This document shows, one piece after another, positions 46,255-55,466 of a stretch of DNA of 64,000 nucleotides. Below the pieces are notes generated by a model. That model saw nothing but the letters and a program-made list of their open reading frames with translations. It did no database searches and was not told the origin of the DNA. A program made the translations under genes and the position numbers. Numbering within the stretch: the first letter of the stretch is position 1; each line of letters starts with the position of its first letter. The DNA lies in contig JBCCHB010000087.1 of assembly GCA_039028975.1 (NCBI GenBank), forward strand, positions 4,070 through 68,069, written 5' to 3'. This DNA comes from JAHBNG01 sp039028975. Lineage in GTDB: Bacteria > Chloroflexota > Anaerolineae > Caldilineales > Caldilineaceae.

Positions 46255-47806
46255 GAATACCAGTTATAGACTCTCGTACCATGAGGCGCGAGCCGTCCGT
46301 CCAATTGTAGTATCCCAAATGGTACTGAAGGTTCGATGCATCTTTGCCGCTCGAATAATAGTCTGATAGATCCAGGCTATAGGTATCAGTGATTACCTCA
46401 CCAACAGCCCAACTCGTTGCGGGGCGCGTTCCCTGAACGGGCTGAGTATCGAGTTGGGCCACCACATTGGTGGCACCATTTTCGTCTTCGATTGCTTGAA
46501 AGAAGACATTGTAGTCAAAATCCATCGGCTGAAGTGCTTGCCAAGCGATCTCTACTTGCGCAGTGGCTTCACCTTCCGTCTGCACAATTTCTGCCTCTAG
46601 CAGGAGCACTTCCTGTCGGGCACCATAGACAGCAATGGGCCGTTCGTTAGGTTGATAGTCAGTAAATTGGGTTGTCAGATAAGGGTGACTACTTAAAACA
46701 ACTATGGCCAATGTGCCAGCCCAGTAGGCTGGATTTTGCAAAGCAGGTAGAAGAAAGACCATCGCACCAGCCAGAACCGCCAGAGGCAACGACGCAATGA
46801 GCAAAATCTGCCATGGATAGGTCAGCAGCCGATGGGCTTGGCTCCATTGCCACAGAGGATTGGACAGCTCAAGGCTCAATAGAGTCAACAAGGCTGCTGC
46901 GCCGAGCATAAACCAGAGAAAACGATGGGTACCAACAGGTTGCCTAGTAGATTGTCCGGTAGATTGCCACCATGCCCACAATGAGATCAGCCCAAAGCCC
47001 CATACAACAAAGCCAAGTTGAAACGGATAACCATCTTGCCAGCCAGGGATACTAGGAGCAACCTTCCACTGATTGCCAAATAGCTGGAAAAAGTAGACAA
47101 AATGTTCGTGAAAAATAATGGAAGAGGGAGCGTAGATAGACCAGTAGGGCCAAAGGCTAAGCAGCCCAGCGACAGTACACATACCAATGGCCAGCAAAGT
47201 CAACATATCCTGTTCGACCAGTAGAATAAACAGAAAAGCAAAACTGACGACAAAGAGAGCCAGACCAGGCTGGATACGCCAAAGCCAAAGCTGACTTAGT
47301 ACGGCAACCCCAATCGCGCTAGGGCTTCGCTCTATAACAAAGAGTTGCAATCCGGCCATAATCACCGGAAAGAGAGCCATTACCAGCGCATCCCCTAAGC
47401 TGCCTCGAACGTAAACCGTTGCCAGAAAAGTCGGCATCAACATGTAGATGAGTCCAGCTAAACCAGCGCTTCTATCGCCAAAGCGGGGTCGTAACCAAAT
47501 ATAGGTACCCAACCCACCTAAAATAAAGGCAATGATAAAAGATAAACGGACAGCACCTATTGCCCCACCGCCAAGTGCAACAAGTGGTTGGGCCAGTAGA
47601 AAGGTACCTCGCCCAGAGCCACGCCAAAGATCTGGGAGCTGACCAATATCGGCAACAGGACCATTGGATGTTACGTTAAAAACAGGCAAAAAGCCTTCCA
47701 GACCCTGCCAATATCCTGGGTACGTAGCAGGTGCCCAAGCAAAGACGCCTATCAGCAGCACGGCCCAAAAGCCGATTTGGGTGATGCTGCTTTGCGTTTG
47801 GTTCAT
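46223..47806 (-). CDS. GT-C-like polytopic membrane protein, paralogue of the next gene
   Basis: 527 residues from ATG; a TTG seven codons earlier (47827) overlaps the previous stop. About ten helices, with GLAGLIYMLMPTFLATVYVR and HEHFVYFFQLFGNQWKVAPS matching the layout of the protein at 44305. The soluble C-terminus (~405-525) has DYNVFFQAIEDENGATNVVA, QLDTQPVQGTRPATSWAVGE and TDGSRLMV, a beta-sandwich-like unit also found at the end of the DUF2079 protein at 33019. Predicted membrane glycosyltransferase; donor unknown. Part of a five-gene minus-strand operon. Confidence 0.72.
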   Translation of the reverse strand: MNQTQSSITQIGFWAVLLIGVFAWAPATYPGYWQGLEGFLPVFNVTSNGPVADIGQLPDLWRGSGRGTFLLAQPLVALGGGAIGAVRLSFIIAFILGGLGTYIWLRPRFGDRSAGLAGLIYMLMPTFLATVYVRGSLGDALVMALFPVIMAGLQLFVIERSPSAIGVAVLSQLWLWRIQPGLALFVVSFAFLFILLVEQDMLTLLAIGMCTVAGLLSLWPYWSIYAPSSIIFHEHFVYFFQLFGNQWKVAPSIPGWQDGYPFQLGFVVWGFGLISLWAWWQSTGQSTRQPVGTHRFLWFMLGAAALLTLLSLELSNPLWQWSQAHRLLTYPWQILLIASLPLAVLAGAMVFLLPALQNPAYWAGTLAIVVLSSHPYLTTQFTDYQPNERPIAVYGARQEVLLLEAEIVQTEGEATAQVEIAWQALQPMDFDYNVFFQAIEDENGATNVVAQLDTQPVQGTRPATSWAVGEVITDTYSLDLSDYYSSGKDASNLQYHLGYYNWTDGSRLMVRESITGIHDNKLVLYGR

Positions 47807-47823
47807 AAGCGGCTCTCGGGCGT

Positions 47824-48414
47824 TCAATCTGGATTAACCAGTACAGCATCGATGGGATCCTGCCGTAAATTGTCTAGCAACACCCCACCTCCTTCAGCAC
47901 CACCAGGAAGCGCCACAATCGAATTGGCTTCGGCAGCAGCCTTCTTTTGAAGACGTTCGCCATGAACCCGTAGCGTCTCCATTTCAACCACGGTGAGACC
48001 ATAGCGATTTTTAGCATTGTTCAACCGCTTAATGAGATCCAACGTCACAATGCTGGCCAAGTGGGGTGGGCTATGAAATTCTTGCCATTTGATGAAGGAG
48101 TTGTGTTTAAACTCCCGAGCAGCTGGTGAGAGCCTAGCACCGCTATAGAGCGGCAGAACCGAGCGTTCAAGTTGCCATGCCAGATCCCATTCAGCACCTG
48201 CCGGGGCCGTAATGTCTCGCCCCAAAAGGAAATAATGCCGATCAACATTGGCAATCAGCTCATAAATGTCATCATAACGCCCACCAGAGGCGGGGGTGCG
48301 ACGAATCTCGGCGCGAATTTGGATGGGAAGATCGGCCAGTGCCTTACCAATAATTGCCCGCTCCGATTCCAGATCATTGGTGGCACTCACAAAGATGCGT
48401 AACGTCTCTGCCAT
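47824..48414 (-). CDS. DUF4062-domain protein
   Basis: 196 residues. The N-terminal ~105 residues match DUF4062 in pattern: LRIFVSATNDLESERAIIGK, then YDDIYELIANVDRHYFLLGR and GAEWDLAWQLERSVLPLYSG. This TIR-like fold usually heads large STAND NTPases in signalling and defence; here it stands alone with a short C-terminal tail (~130-196) that is unrecognised. It starts 4 bp after the hydrolase stop and ends 17 bp before the GT-C gene, so it is firmly inside a sugar/membrane operon, an unusual place for such a domain. Function unknown. Confidence 0.7.
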   Translation of the reverse strand: MAETLRIFVSATNDLESERAIIGKALADLPIQIRAEIRRTPASGGRYDDIYELIANVDRHYFLLGRDITAPAGAEWDLAWQLERSVLPLYSGARLSPAAREFKHNSFIKWQEFHSPPHLASIVTLDLIKRLNNAKNRYGLTVVEMETLRVHGERLQKKAAAEANSIVALPGGAEGGGVLLDNLRQDPIDAVLVNPD

Positions 48415-48418
48415 ATCG

Positions 48419-49306
48419 TCAGTCTTTCATTTTGGATACAAACTTGTTCATAAATTGCTCTACGAGAGCCGTCAATTCAAGGGGGTATTCTAACGCCATC
48501 ATATGACCAGATTTTGGCATAACCTCAAGAGAGGCACTGGGGATGGCATCAGCCAATGAACGCCCAAATTTTTGGGGTGTCATCTTGTCATCAGAACCAC
48601 TAATCACCAAAGTGGGTACCGAAACTTCACCTAGCCGCCGGCGTACATCAAATCCATTGCAGGCAACAAAATCCCCATGCACTACTTCAGGAGAAATCTT
48701 CCGCATCTCTCGCCCGGCTAAGGCAATACGTATTGCTTGGACATAAGGACCAGACCAGCACATCTTCATGATAAAGTTGACGGTTTTGGGAAAGTCCTTC
48801 AAAAGACCATCTAAAATAATATCTGTTACAGGTAGGCGGGCACTCGTACCAACTAAGACCAAACCAGCCAACCATTCAGGATTTCGAATCCCGATCACCT
48901 GAGCAATGGCCCCACCCATGGAGTGGCCAACCAATACAACTCTTGCTTTCTCTTTTGAAGTTTCGTAGCCAGATAGATCTCTATCAGACAATCCCTGGGC
49001 AGAGAAATCAAGTGCCTCGACAAAAGCCATCACATCATCGGCGTAGGCATCAACAGTCGTTCGCCCAGGTGGATCCGAACGGCCATGGCCCGGCAGATCC
49101 AAAGCATAGACGAACCCACTAGAGAGGGTTCGCAGCTCGGCAGGCCAATGAATATGGGTCCCACCAGCACCGTGTATCAGAATAAGAATAGGTGGTTTAG
49201 AGTCGTCCTGGTCAGCTTCTCCATGGTCGGTTGATAGATGGCTGTACGTTTTTGTGTTGTCGCTATAAAAAATACTCAGTTCTTTGCCGATCTGAAGTTT
49301 GGGCAA
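48419..49306 (-). CDS. alpha/beta hydrolase
   Basis: 295 residues from a TTG start with GAGGTAA six bases upstream; a longer ATG frame (to 49342) would overlap the previous gene by 31 bases. Oxyanion region ILIHGAGGTHIHWPAE, nucleophile elbow GHSMGG (~Ser130), Asp in ISGSDDKMTP (~239) and His in KSGHMM (~265) give a complete triad. No signal peptide, so it acts in the cytoplasm on an ester or similar small substrate. Between a sugar reductase and a DUF4062 gene with spacings of 5 and 4 bp. Confidence 0.88.
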   Translation of the reverse strand: MPKLQIGKELSIFYSDNTKTYSHLSTDHGEADQDDSKPPILILIHGAGGTHIHWPAELRTLSSGFVYALDLPGHGRSDPPGRTTVDAYADDVMAFVEALDFSAQGLSDRDLSGYETSKEKARVVLVGHSMGGAIAQVIGIRNPEWLAGLVLVGTSARLPVTDIILDGLLKDFPKTVNFIMKMCWSGPYVQAIRIALAGREMRKISPEVVHGDFVACNGFDVRRRLGEVSVPTLVISGSDDKMTPQKFGRSLADAIPSASLEVMPKSGHMMALEYPLELTALVEQFMNKFVSKMKD

Positions 49307-49311
49307 TTCGT

Positions 49312-50286
49312 TTACCTCATTTCTCCAACCACGCTGCGCCAATAGTCAAGCAGGTCGCGGAGTGTTTCATCTAAATTGTATTGGGGTTTCCACCCTGTTG
49401 CTTCTATTAGTCGACGGTTATCACAGAGACTTACAGGTACATCGCTAGGGCGCAGACGATTGGTGTCAACCTCTACACAAACAGGCGTTTGGGATAACCC
49501 CATTAGCGTATCTAGTAGATGCTGTATCGTGCAGCTTTGGCCACGCCCTACATTGTAAACTTCTCCAGCTTCCCCCTGGGTAATCGTCAACCAGTAGGCC
49601 CGAATCACATCACGCACATCCGTAAAGTCACGTTCCGTTGTTAGGTTTCCTACCCGAATGATTGGCTCCCGTTGACCGTGCTCGATTTCAGCAATCTGAC
49701 GAGCAAAAGAGCTTGCCACAAAATCATCGCTCTGCCCTGGCCCAATATGATTAAAGCTACGTACCCGGATCACTGGCAAACTATGACTGTGCCAATATTG
49801 AAGTCCCATCATGTCCTGGGCAATTTTGCTCACGCCATAAGGGCTATTTGGGCGGAAAGGCGTCTCCTCATGAATGGGCAATTCATCCGGCCTTACCAGA
49901 CCATAAACCTCATTAGAAGAGACAATCAACGTTCGACAGGTTGGCTTGGCCCCGCATAGTCCCACCAAGAGATTGAGTTGGCAATGAATATTTAGCTCGT
50001 AGGCTACCCATGGCTGCTGCCAACTACCTCCCACATCGCTCCAGGCGGCTAGATGGAGCAAATAATCAGGCTGAAGGTCATGGATTAGCTCGCTGACCCA
50101 AAGTCCATCCCGCAGATCTCCTTTATATAGCCGGACTTGGTCTCGCAGATGCTGGATACGGCGATCATGGCGATGAATAATCCCATGGACCTGATGAGAC
50201 GTTTCATGGCACAGGTATTCGGCAAAATGACTTCCTACAAACCCAGCAATACCTGTAATCAAAATCTTACTCAAAATAGTACTCAC
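49312..50286 (-). CDS. NAD-dependent epimerase/dehydratase, probable GDP-4-keto-6-deoxymannose reductase
   Basis: 324 residues, GTG start. Short-chain extended fold: ILITGIAGFVGSHFAEYL, catalytic SSNEVYG and YGVSK (Tyr-x3-Lys). The segment RVRSFNHIGPGQSDDFVASS followed by ARQIAEIEHG is characteristic of the reductases that make GDP-rhamnose. The partner GDP-mannose 4,6-dehydratase is not in the window, so specificity is inferred. First gene of the minus-strand operon with the hydrolase, DUF4062 and GT-C genes; divergent from nnr across ~178 bp. Confidence 0.82.
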   Translation of the reverse strand: MSTILSKILITGIAGFVGSHFAEYLCHETSHQVHGIIHRHDRRIQHLRDQVRLYKGDLRDGLWVSELIHDLQPDYLLHLAAWSDVGGSWQQPWVAYELNIHCQLNLLVGLCGAKPTCRTLIVSSNEVYGLVRPDELPIHEETPFRPNSPYGVSKIAQDMMGLQYWHSHSLPVIRVRSFNHIGPGQSDDFVASSFARQIAEIEHGQREPIIRVGNLTTERDFTDVRDVIRAYWLTITQGEAGEVYNVGRGQSCTIQHLLDTLMGLSQTPVCVEVDTNRLRPSDVPVSLCDNRRLIEATGWKPQYNLDETLRDLLDYWRSVVGEMR

Positions 50287-50464
50287 TATTTATTCAGGTA
50301 GCCATTCTCACCTGTAAGCGTGTCCGGTATATAATGATAGAAAGCCAGATAAGAGTTATCTTTTGCGTAGCCAGCTCTAAAAGAGCGTCTCATTATTATA
50401 GTTGCTTTCGACTGAGAGCAAAATTTTTCCCATCTGTTATATTCCGGTTGTCAAACTATATACC

Positions 50465-52108
50465 ATGAAGCAAATTTCGAATCATGCAAAAGTAGTTACC
50501 GTAGCCCAAATGCAGCGGATCGAAAAAGATGCCGATGCTCAAGGTCATGGCTATGGAACCATGATGGAGATGGCTGGCCAAGCCGTTGCGCAGGCAGTTG
50601 AAGAACAATATGTTGGTACCTGCGGCCCTGTATTGATTCTGGTAGGGCCAGGAAACAACGGCGGAGATGGCCTCGTATGTGCCTACCAATTACGCACAGT
50701 GGGTATTCCATGTCGAGTTTATCTCTGGCGAAGGTCAACAGCACATACCGACGATGTTGGAGGACATTTGGGCAAGCTGACAGCTGTAGAAATTGAGATT
50801 GCCCACGCAGATGCCGATGAGGATTTAAGGACGTTGACTACCTGGGTTGAGGAGAGTGAGATAATTGTGGACGCTCTGCTCGGAACGGGGAATCGGCGTC
50901 CGATAATCGGTCAATTGGCCTCAATTTTATCGCTCCTCCAAGCTCATCGACGCTCAAATCAGAACCGTTCGGCCTCTCCAATTCAAGTCGTTGCTGTGGA
51001 TTGCCCCAGTGGACTCTATTGCGATAGCGGTGAATTGGATCCGCTAACCTTGCAGGCAGATCTAACTGTGACCTTTGGCTACAGCAAGTGGGGCCATCAC
51101 ATCTTCCCCGGGCTTACGGCTTGTGGCCAAGTCAATGTTGTCAACATTGGGATACCTGCTGCTCTAGTAGATGAAGCATTGAGGGATGATGGGCAGACCT
51201 TCCTCATCCAAAAGTCATGGGTCGAATCGCTCCTCCCCAAACGAGGAGCCAACAGCCACAAAGGGACATTTGGCAAGGCCATGGCCGCGGTTGGCTGCGT
51301 GAACTACCCAGGGGCGGCGTATCTGTCCCTGGCTGCGGCAGACCGGGTGGGAGCGGGTCTTGTAACGGGAGCTGTTCCCCAATCGATCTGGTCTATTGTG
51401 GCAGCTAAATTGGCGGAGCCAACTTGGTTACCTTTGCCTGATACATCAAGTGGCCATCTAAAGGCAGAAGGTGTCAGCACCATCATAGATAGACTGCCTG
51501 GCTATGATGCGCTACTTTTTGGCTGCGGATTGGGCCAGACAGCCGATACGCAGTCCTTTATTCAAGCCCTATTAGGCACCAGCAATCTACCGCCAACAGT
51601 GATTGATGCAGATGGACTCAATGGATTGGCTCAATTGGAGATGTGGTCCCAATACCTACCGGCTCAATCCATTCTAACGCCCCATCCGGCCGAGATGTCC
51701 CGCCTCTGTAACATGAGCATTGCTGAGGTCACAGCCCACCGTTGGGCGTTGGCTCGCACCAAAGCGGCTGAATGGGGGACCGTAATCTTGCTCAAAGGCC
51801 CTTATACGGTCATTGCCACTCCAGAAAGGCATCTTGCTATCCTACCCATTGCCACACCTGCTCTGGCGACAGCAGGGACAGGGGATATTCTGTCAGGCCT
51901 AATTGTTGGTTTACTGACCCAGGGTATGGCTCCTTTTGAGGCAGCCTGTGCTGCGGCTTGGCTACATGGTCAGATAGGGTTGCGCTGTGAACAGGAAATT
52001 GGGGTAGCGGGCGTTATTGCATCAGATCTCATTGCTAGGATACCGGCTGAACTTTCGGCAGCACATAAATTTGGCTCTGCCATAGATGGCAACATGTCCA
52101 TTTCATGA
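50465..52108 (+). CDS. nnr: bifunctional NAD(P)H-hydrate epimerase / ADP-dependent dehydratase
   Basis: 547 residues from ATG; an in-frame TTG at 50402 would add 21 unlikely residues. N-terminal epimerase domain: VTVAQMQRIEKDADAQGHGY, GPGNNGGDGLV (~60-70), DALLGTGNRRP, AVDCPSGLYCDSGE. C-terminal dehydratase domain (~265-540): HKGTFGKAMAAVGCVNYPGA, ILTPHPAEMSRL and the nucleotide loop ATAGTGDILSGLIVGLLTQG. It repairs damaged NADH/NADPH hydrates in the cytoplasm. Single-gene unit, divergent from the sugar reductase. Confidence 0.95.
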   Translation: MKQISNHAKVVTVAQMQRIEKDADAQGHGYGTMMEMAGQAVAQAVEEQYVGTCGPVLILVGPGNNGGDGLVCAYQLRTVGIPCRVYLWRRSTAHTDDVGGHLGKLTAVEIEIAHADADEDLRTLTTWVEESEIIVDALLGTGNRRPIIGQLASILSLLQAHRRSNQNRSASPIQVVAVDCPSGLYCDSGELDPLTLQADLTVTFGYSKWGHHIFPGLTACGQVNVVNIGIPAALVDEALRDDGQTFLIQKSWVESLLPKRGANSHKGTFGKAMAAVGCVNYPGAAYLSLAAADRVGAGLVTGAVPQSIWSIVAAKLAEPTWLPLPDTSSGHLKAEGVSTIIDRLPGYDALLFGCGLGQTADTQSFIQALLGTSNLPPTVIDADGLNGLAQLEMWSQYLPAQSILTPHPAEMSRLCNMSIAEVTAHRWALARTKAAEWGTVILLKGPYTVIATPERHLAILPIATPALATAGTGDILSGLIVGLLTQGMAPFEAACAAAWLHGQIGLRCEQEIGVAGVIASDLIARIPAELSAAHKFGSAIDGNMSIS

Positions 52109-52561
52109 AGAGAATAATCTACCAGAATAAAATACTATTGCATTATTCTCATCTATGGCCAACCGCAGCACATACATCCCCCAACGTCAAAACAGTTTGT
52201 CCCTGTAAAGGATGAAAATAATTGACGTGTGAATTGTTGAAGATGTGGAATTGTTTGTTACTACGGGTGGTCATTAACCATGTCCCTGTTGAGCTTGCTG
52301 ATTGCGAGGCACAAGGGCCCAAAAAGTTGAATTACGCTCTTCGGGAGGGATACAATTTTAATATTTACGTATAGTTACCCGATAATCAGTAGATCATATA
52401 GTCTGCCAGGTGAATTTTGTTCGACTCTTAATCCGGTTTAATCTGGAATATCTGGAATATCTGTAATACCCCGTTTTCACAGGGACAAGCACTGTATCTA
52501 GCCATATCTGGCCGAACAGATTCGCTGATTATCAAAAATATCAATTGAAGCTGAGAATCTT
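52109..52561 (+). promoter_or_regulatory. 453-bp leader of the plsX operon with tandem repeat and hairpin motif
   Basis: No gene fits here. At 52441-52467 a 9-bp unit is repeated three times (ATCTGGAAT twice, then ATCTGTAAT). Directly after it, 52469-52489 is a 21-nt hairpin motif, CCCCGTTTTCACAGGGACAAG minus one base at most from the two copies at 62113 and 62136. The block ends 72 bp before the plsX ATG, where a 5' untranslated region or operator would lie. Confidence 0.5.
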
Positions 52562-53716
52562 ATGAATATTGCATTGGATGTAATGGGGGGAGATTATGCA
52601 CCACATGAAATTGTTGCAGGTGCCGTGCAGGCTGCTCGTGAATTTGAAATCTCCCTTACGCTGGTTGGCATCCCTGACACGATAGAGCAGGAGCTAAAAA
52701 AGTATGACACCCATGGGCTGGAGCTACCCATTGTTCCGGCTAGCGAAGTTATCACGATGGACGACAAACCAGGCAAAGTGATTCGCTCCAAGCCAGACAA
52801 CTCCATGTCCGTTGCTTGCCGGCTTGTGAAAGAAGGTCACTCCCAAGGATTTGTTACCGCTGGGAATACGGGAGGGGCTTTGACAAGCGGCATTTTACAT
52901 ATTGGTCGGATTAAAGGTATTATGCGCCCTGCGCTGATCACCCCTTATCCAACCCTCAAAGGCGCTTGTACCGTACTAGATGTAGGTGCAAATGCAGATA
53001 CTCGACCAGAGCATATGCAGCAGTTTGCTATTATGGGCAGCATCTATGCTGAGCATGTCTTTGATATTGATAGGCCCACTGTTTGCCTCCTCAGCAATGG
53101 TGAGGAGGAAGGTAAGGGAAATCAGCTGGTCGTTAGCGCGTATGAGCTTCTTCAAAAAACGCCTAATATCCGCTTTGAGGGGAATATTGAAAGTAAAGAA
53201 GTAACCCAGGGGATTGCGGATGTTGTGGTGACCGATGGCTTCACGGGTAACATCTTTGTCAAAACCACTGAAGCGACCGCTCGCATGTTAATGACGGTCA
53301 TGTTTGAAGAGCTGACGAAAGGCCCCATCAATAAAGCGGGTGCACTGTTGGCCCGTTCGGGCATCCGTAAAGCAAGGGAACGATTGGATGATAGTCCCTA
53401 TGGTGGGGCCGTTCTCTTAGGTCTCTCAGGCGTGGTAGTGGTTGCCCACGGACGCAGCGACGCAAATGGCATTCGCCACGTCATTCGGATTGCCAAACAT
53501 GCCATTGAACAGAATTTGACGCAAAAGATTTCTGACGGGATGAAAGTACTTGCAGAGGCGATGCGCGGCGATGATGCCTCACCAGATAAACAATCCTCAA
53601 GCCATGAGCAAGAGACTCAGGATGCTTCATCCCAAGGTGCTACAACCCAGGTGACTTCAGCCCAGACGACTACAGCCCAAACGACACAACAAGAGAAGGT
53701 GAACCCACAAGTATGA
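52562..53716 (+). CDS. plsX: phosphate acyltransferase PlsX
   Basis: 384 residues. [20 protein letters not shown] at the N-terminus, [40 protein letters not shown] and [16 protein letters not shown] are the conserved PlsX blocks. It makes acyl-phosphate from acyl-ACP for phospholipid synthesis, as a peripheral membrane enzyme. A Gln/Thr/Ser-rich tail (~340-384) of near-repeated TTAQTT units exceeds the family length and is probably disordered. It overlaps the next gene by four bases (ATGA). rpmF and fab genes, common plsX neighbours, are absent. Confidence 0.95.
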   Translation: MNIALDVMGGDYAPHEIVAGAVQAAREFEISLTLVGIPDTIEQELKKYDTHGLELPIVPASEVITMDDKPGKVIRSKPDNSMSVACRLVKEGHSQGFVTAGNTGGALTSGILHIGRIKGIMRPALITPYPTLKGACTVLDVGANADTRPEHMQQFAIMGSIYAEHVFDIDRPTVCLLSNGEEEGKGNQLVVSAYELLQKTPNIRFEGNIESKEVTQGIADVVVTDGFTGNIFVKTTEATARMLMTVMFEELTKGPINKAGALLARSGIRKARERLDDSPYGGAVLLGLSGVVVVAHGRSDANGIRHVIRIAKHAIEQNLTQKISDGMKVLAEAMRGDDASPDKQSSSHEQETQDASSQGATTQVTSAQTTTAQTTQQEKVNPQV

Positions 53717-54522
53717 AGACCTATCGCAACTTGGCCCACATTCAAAAGAAAGACAAATTAGGCAAGCGACTCAGCGGCATTAGCCTTGCGGTTCTGGTCG
53801 TTGGCATGCTCGTCAGCTTTGTTCCTACCTGGTATCCACCCGATGTCCCTGGTCAAACAGCTCTAATTCGTTTCTTTCAGGAATACTGGATGACTATTAG
53901 CTTTGTTGCGCTTCCGGCTGGCTTTATTCTAGCCAGCTTGGGTAGTTATCATGTCAACCGCTTTGCTCGCCGCCGTTGGCCCGGCATGAAAGAGTGGCTG
54001 CGGCCCGACGAGGTGTTAGAACGGAGCTTTAAGGGGCTAGATGACAAGTATGCGTACTTTTCCTGGAGCTTACCGGCCAGTTATCTACTCGTCGGACCTT
54101 GTGGCATCTTGCTCTTTGCCTTACGCAGTGATCGAGGCCGAATTGTGGTCAATGGTGATAAGTGGCGAGAGCCTTTTAGCATCGGTCGCATCTTTACTGT
54201 TTTTGCCCGAGAAGGGCTAGGGAACCCCAGGATTGAACTGGAGGATCAGACCCAGCGGATTGCTAAATTGCTTGCTGAAGCCACTGAAGAAGAGTCTAAC
54301 AACACCGATTTTTCCCAAGTACCCATCAATGGAGCTGCCGTCTTTATTAATCAACAGACAGAGATCGATGCCACCTCTCCCAGTGTCCCGGCTTTGCGAC
54401 CCAATCAAGTCAAGGCATTTATACGCACACATGCCAAAGAGGTACGCTTGCAGACAAGCACGTTGCGAGCGTTGACCCGTTACCTGGAATCACGTAGTGA
54501 GCAGAATGATGGTGAGGGATAA
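53713..54522 (+). CDS. two-helix membrane protein with NERD-like soluble part
   Basis: 269 residues. Two membrane helices (~22-40 and ~57-78) flank a short loop; the remainder is cytoplasmic. The segment [20 protein letters not shown] followed by [10 protein letters not shown] resembles the start of a nuclease-related (NERD) fold as seen in similar Chloroflexota membrane proteins, and [12 protein letters not shown] and [10 protein letters not shown] follow. Catalytic residues cannot be assigned with confidence. It overlaps plsX by 4 bp and precedes rlmA by 14 bp, so it is in the same operon. Function unknown. Confidence 0.65.
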   Translation: MKTYRNLAHIQKKDKLGKRLSGISLAVLVVGMLVSFVPTWYPPDVPGQTALIRFFQEYWMTISFVALPAGFILASLGSYHVNRFARRRWPGMKEWLRPDEVLERSFKGLDDKYAYFSWSLPASYLLVGPCGILLFALRSDRGRIVVNGDKWREPFSIGRIFTVFAREGLGNPRIELEDQTQRIAKLLAEATEEESNNTDFSQVPINGAAVFINQQTEIDATSPSVPALRPNQVKAFIRTHAKEVRLQTSTLRALTRYLESRSEQNDGEG

Positions 54523-54536
54523 GAGCGATTCAAGAA

Positions 54537-55454
54537 ATGGAACCACTGTTCCTGCTATGCCCTATTTGTAGAGAAGCCCTGACCTGGGGGGCCCATAGAC
54601 TCACCTGCTCATCTGGTCATCACTTTGACCGGGCACGCGAGGGATATGTCAATCTTCTACAGCTCAAAAGAACGCCTAAGTTTATGGGCGACTCTAAAGT
54701 GATGCTGCGGGCCAGGCGCTCATTTTTGGCTCAAGGACATTACGCTCCCTTGATGGCCAAGATGGCTACGCTAATCAATGGACATATCGCCCGACCAATG
54801 GTAGGGACTGAACGTAGTGAACGCGCCTATACGCTCTGTGACATTGGCTGTGGAGAGGGAAGCTATACAAACTATGTTGCAAGGCATATTGACAACATTC
54901 TTGTGGGAGATGTCGGAGGCAAGAATGAGAAGGGCAAAAAAAATGGTGTGACGGCAGTGGGTATGGATATGGCCAAAGAGGCAGTACGGATGGCAGCCAA
55001 ATCGCACCCCTGTCGGTACTTTTTTGTGGCCGATGTCAATCAGCCGCTCCTCCTAGCCAATCAGTCCGTGGATCTTATCTTGAATATCTTTGCCCCTCGT
55101 AATGCTTCTGAATTTGCACGAGTTCTTCATCATGATGGTCTGTTGTTCATGGTGATTCCGGCCCCTGATCATCTAGAGTCGTTACGTAGCCGCTTTAGCC
55201 TACTCAGCATCCAATCAGATAAAGCCGGGTACGTTATCCAACAGATGGCCAGTGCAGGCTTACAGTTGGTCAGCAAATGCCCACTTTCCTTTTCGATGCG
55301 GCTCTCGGCTCAGTCCCTACTTGACCTAATCCAAATGACACCCAATCAGCGGCATCTTGGGGAAGACGCAAAAGCATTAGTCGATACCATTGACGCGCCT
55401 TTCTCAACCACAGCCAGCTTTCAATTAATGGTATTTGCAAGAGAAAGATCGTAA
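54537..55454 (+). CDS. rlmA: 23S rRNA (guanine-N1)-methyltransferase, RlmA family
   Basis: 305 residues. The N-terminal zinc finger CPICREALTWGAHRLTCSSG with HHFDRAREGYVNLL, the family motif FMGDSKVMLRARRSFLAQGH, and the SAM-binding LCDIGCGEGSYT (~100-111) identify RlmA. It methylates a guanine in helix 35 of 23S rRNA; whether it is the I (G745) or II (G748) type cannot be decided by eye. An unusual basic Gly/Lys/Asn insertion (GDVGGKNEKGKKNGV, ~123-137) splits the methyltransferase fold. Third gene of the plsX operon. Confidence 0.88.
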   Translation: MEPLFLLCPICREALTWGAHRLTCSSGHHFDRAREGYVNLLQLKRTPKFMGDSKVMLRARRSFLAQGHYAPLMAKMATLINGHIARPMVGTERSERAYTLCDIGCGEGSYTNYVARHIDNILVGDVGGKNEKGKKNGVTAVGMDMAKEAVRMAAKSHPCRYFFVADVNQPLLLANQSVDLILNIFAPRNASEFARVLHHDGLLFMVIPAPDHLESLRSRFSLLSIQSDKAGYVIQQMASAGLQLVSKCPLSFSMRLSAQSLLDLIQMTPNQRHLGEDAKALVDTIDAPFSTTASFQLMVFARERS

Positions 55455-55466
55455 GGAGAATAGACC

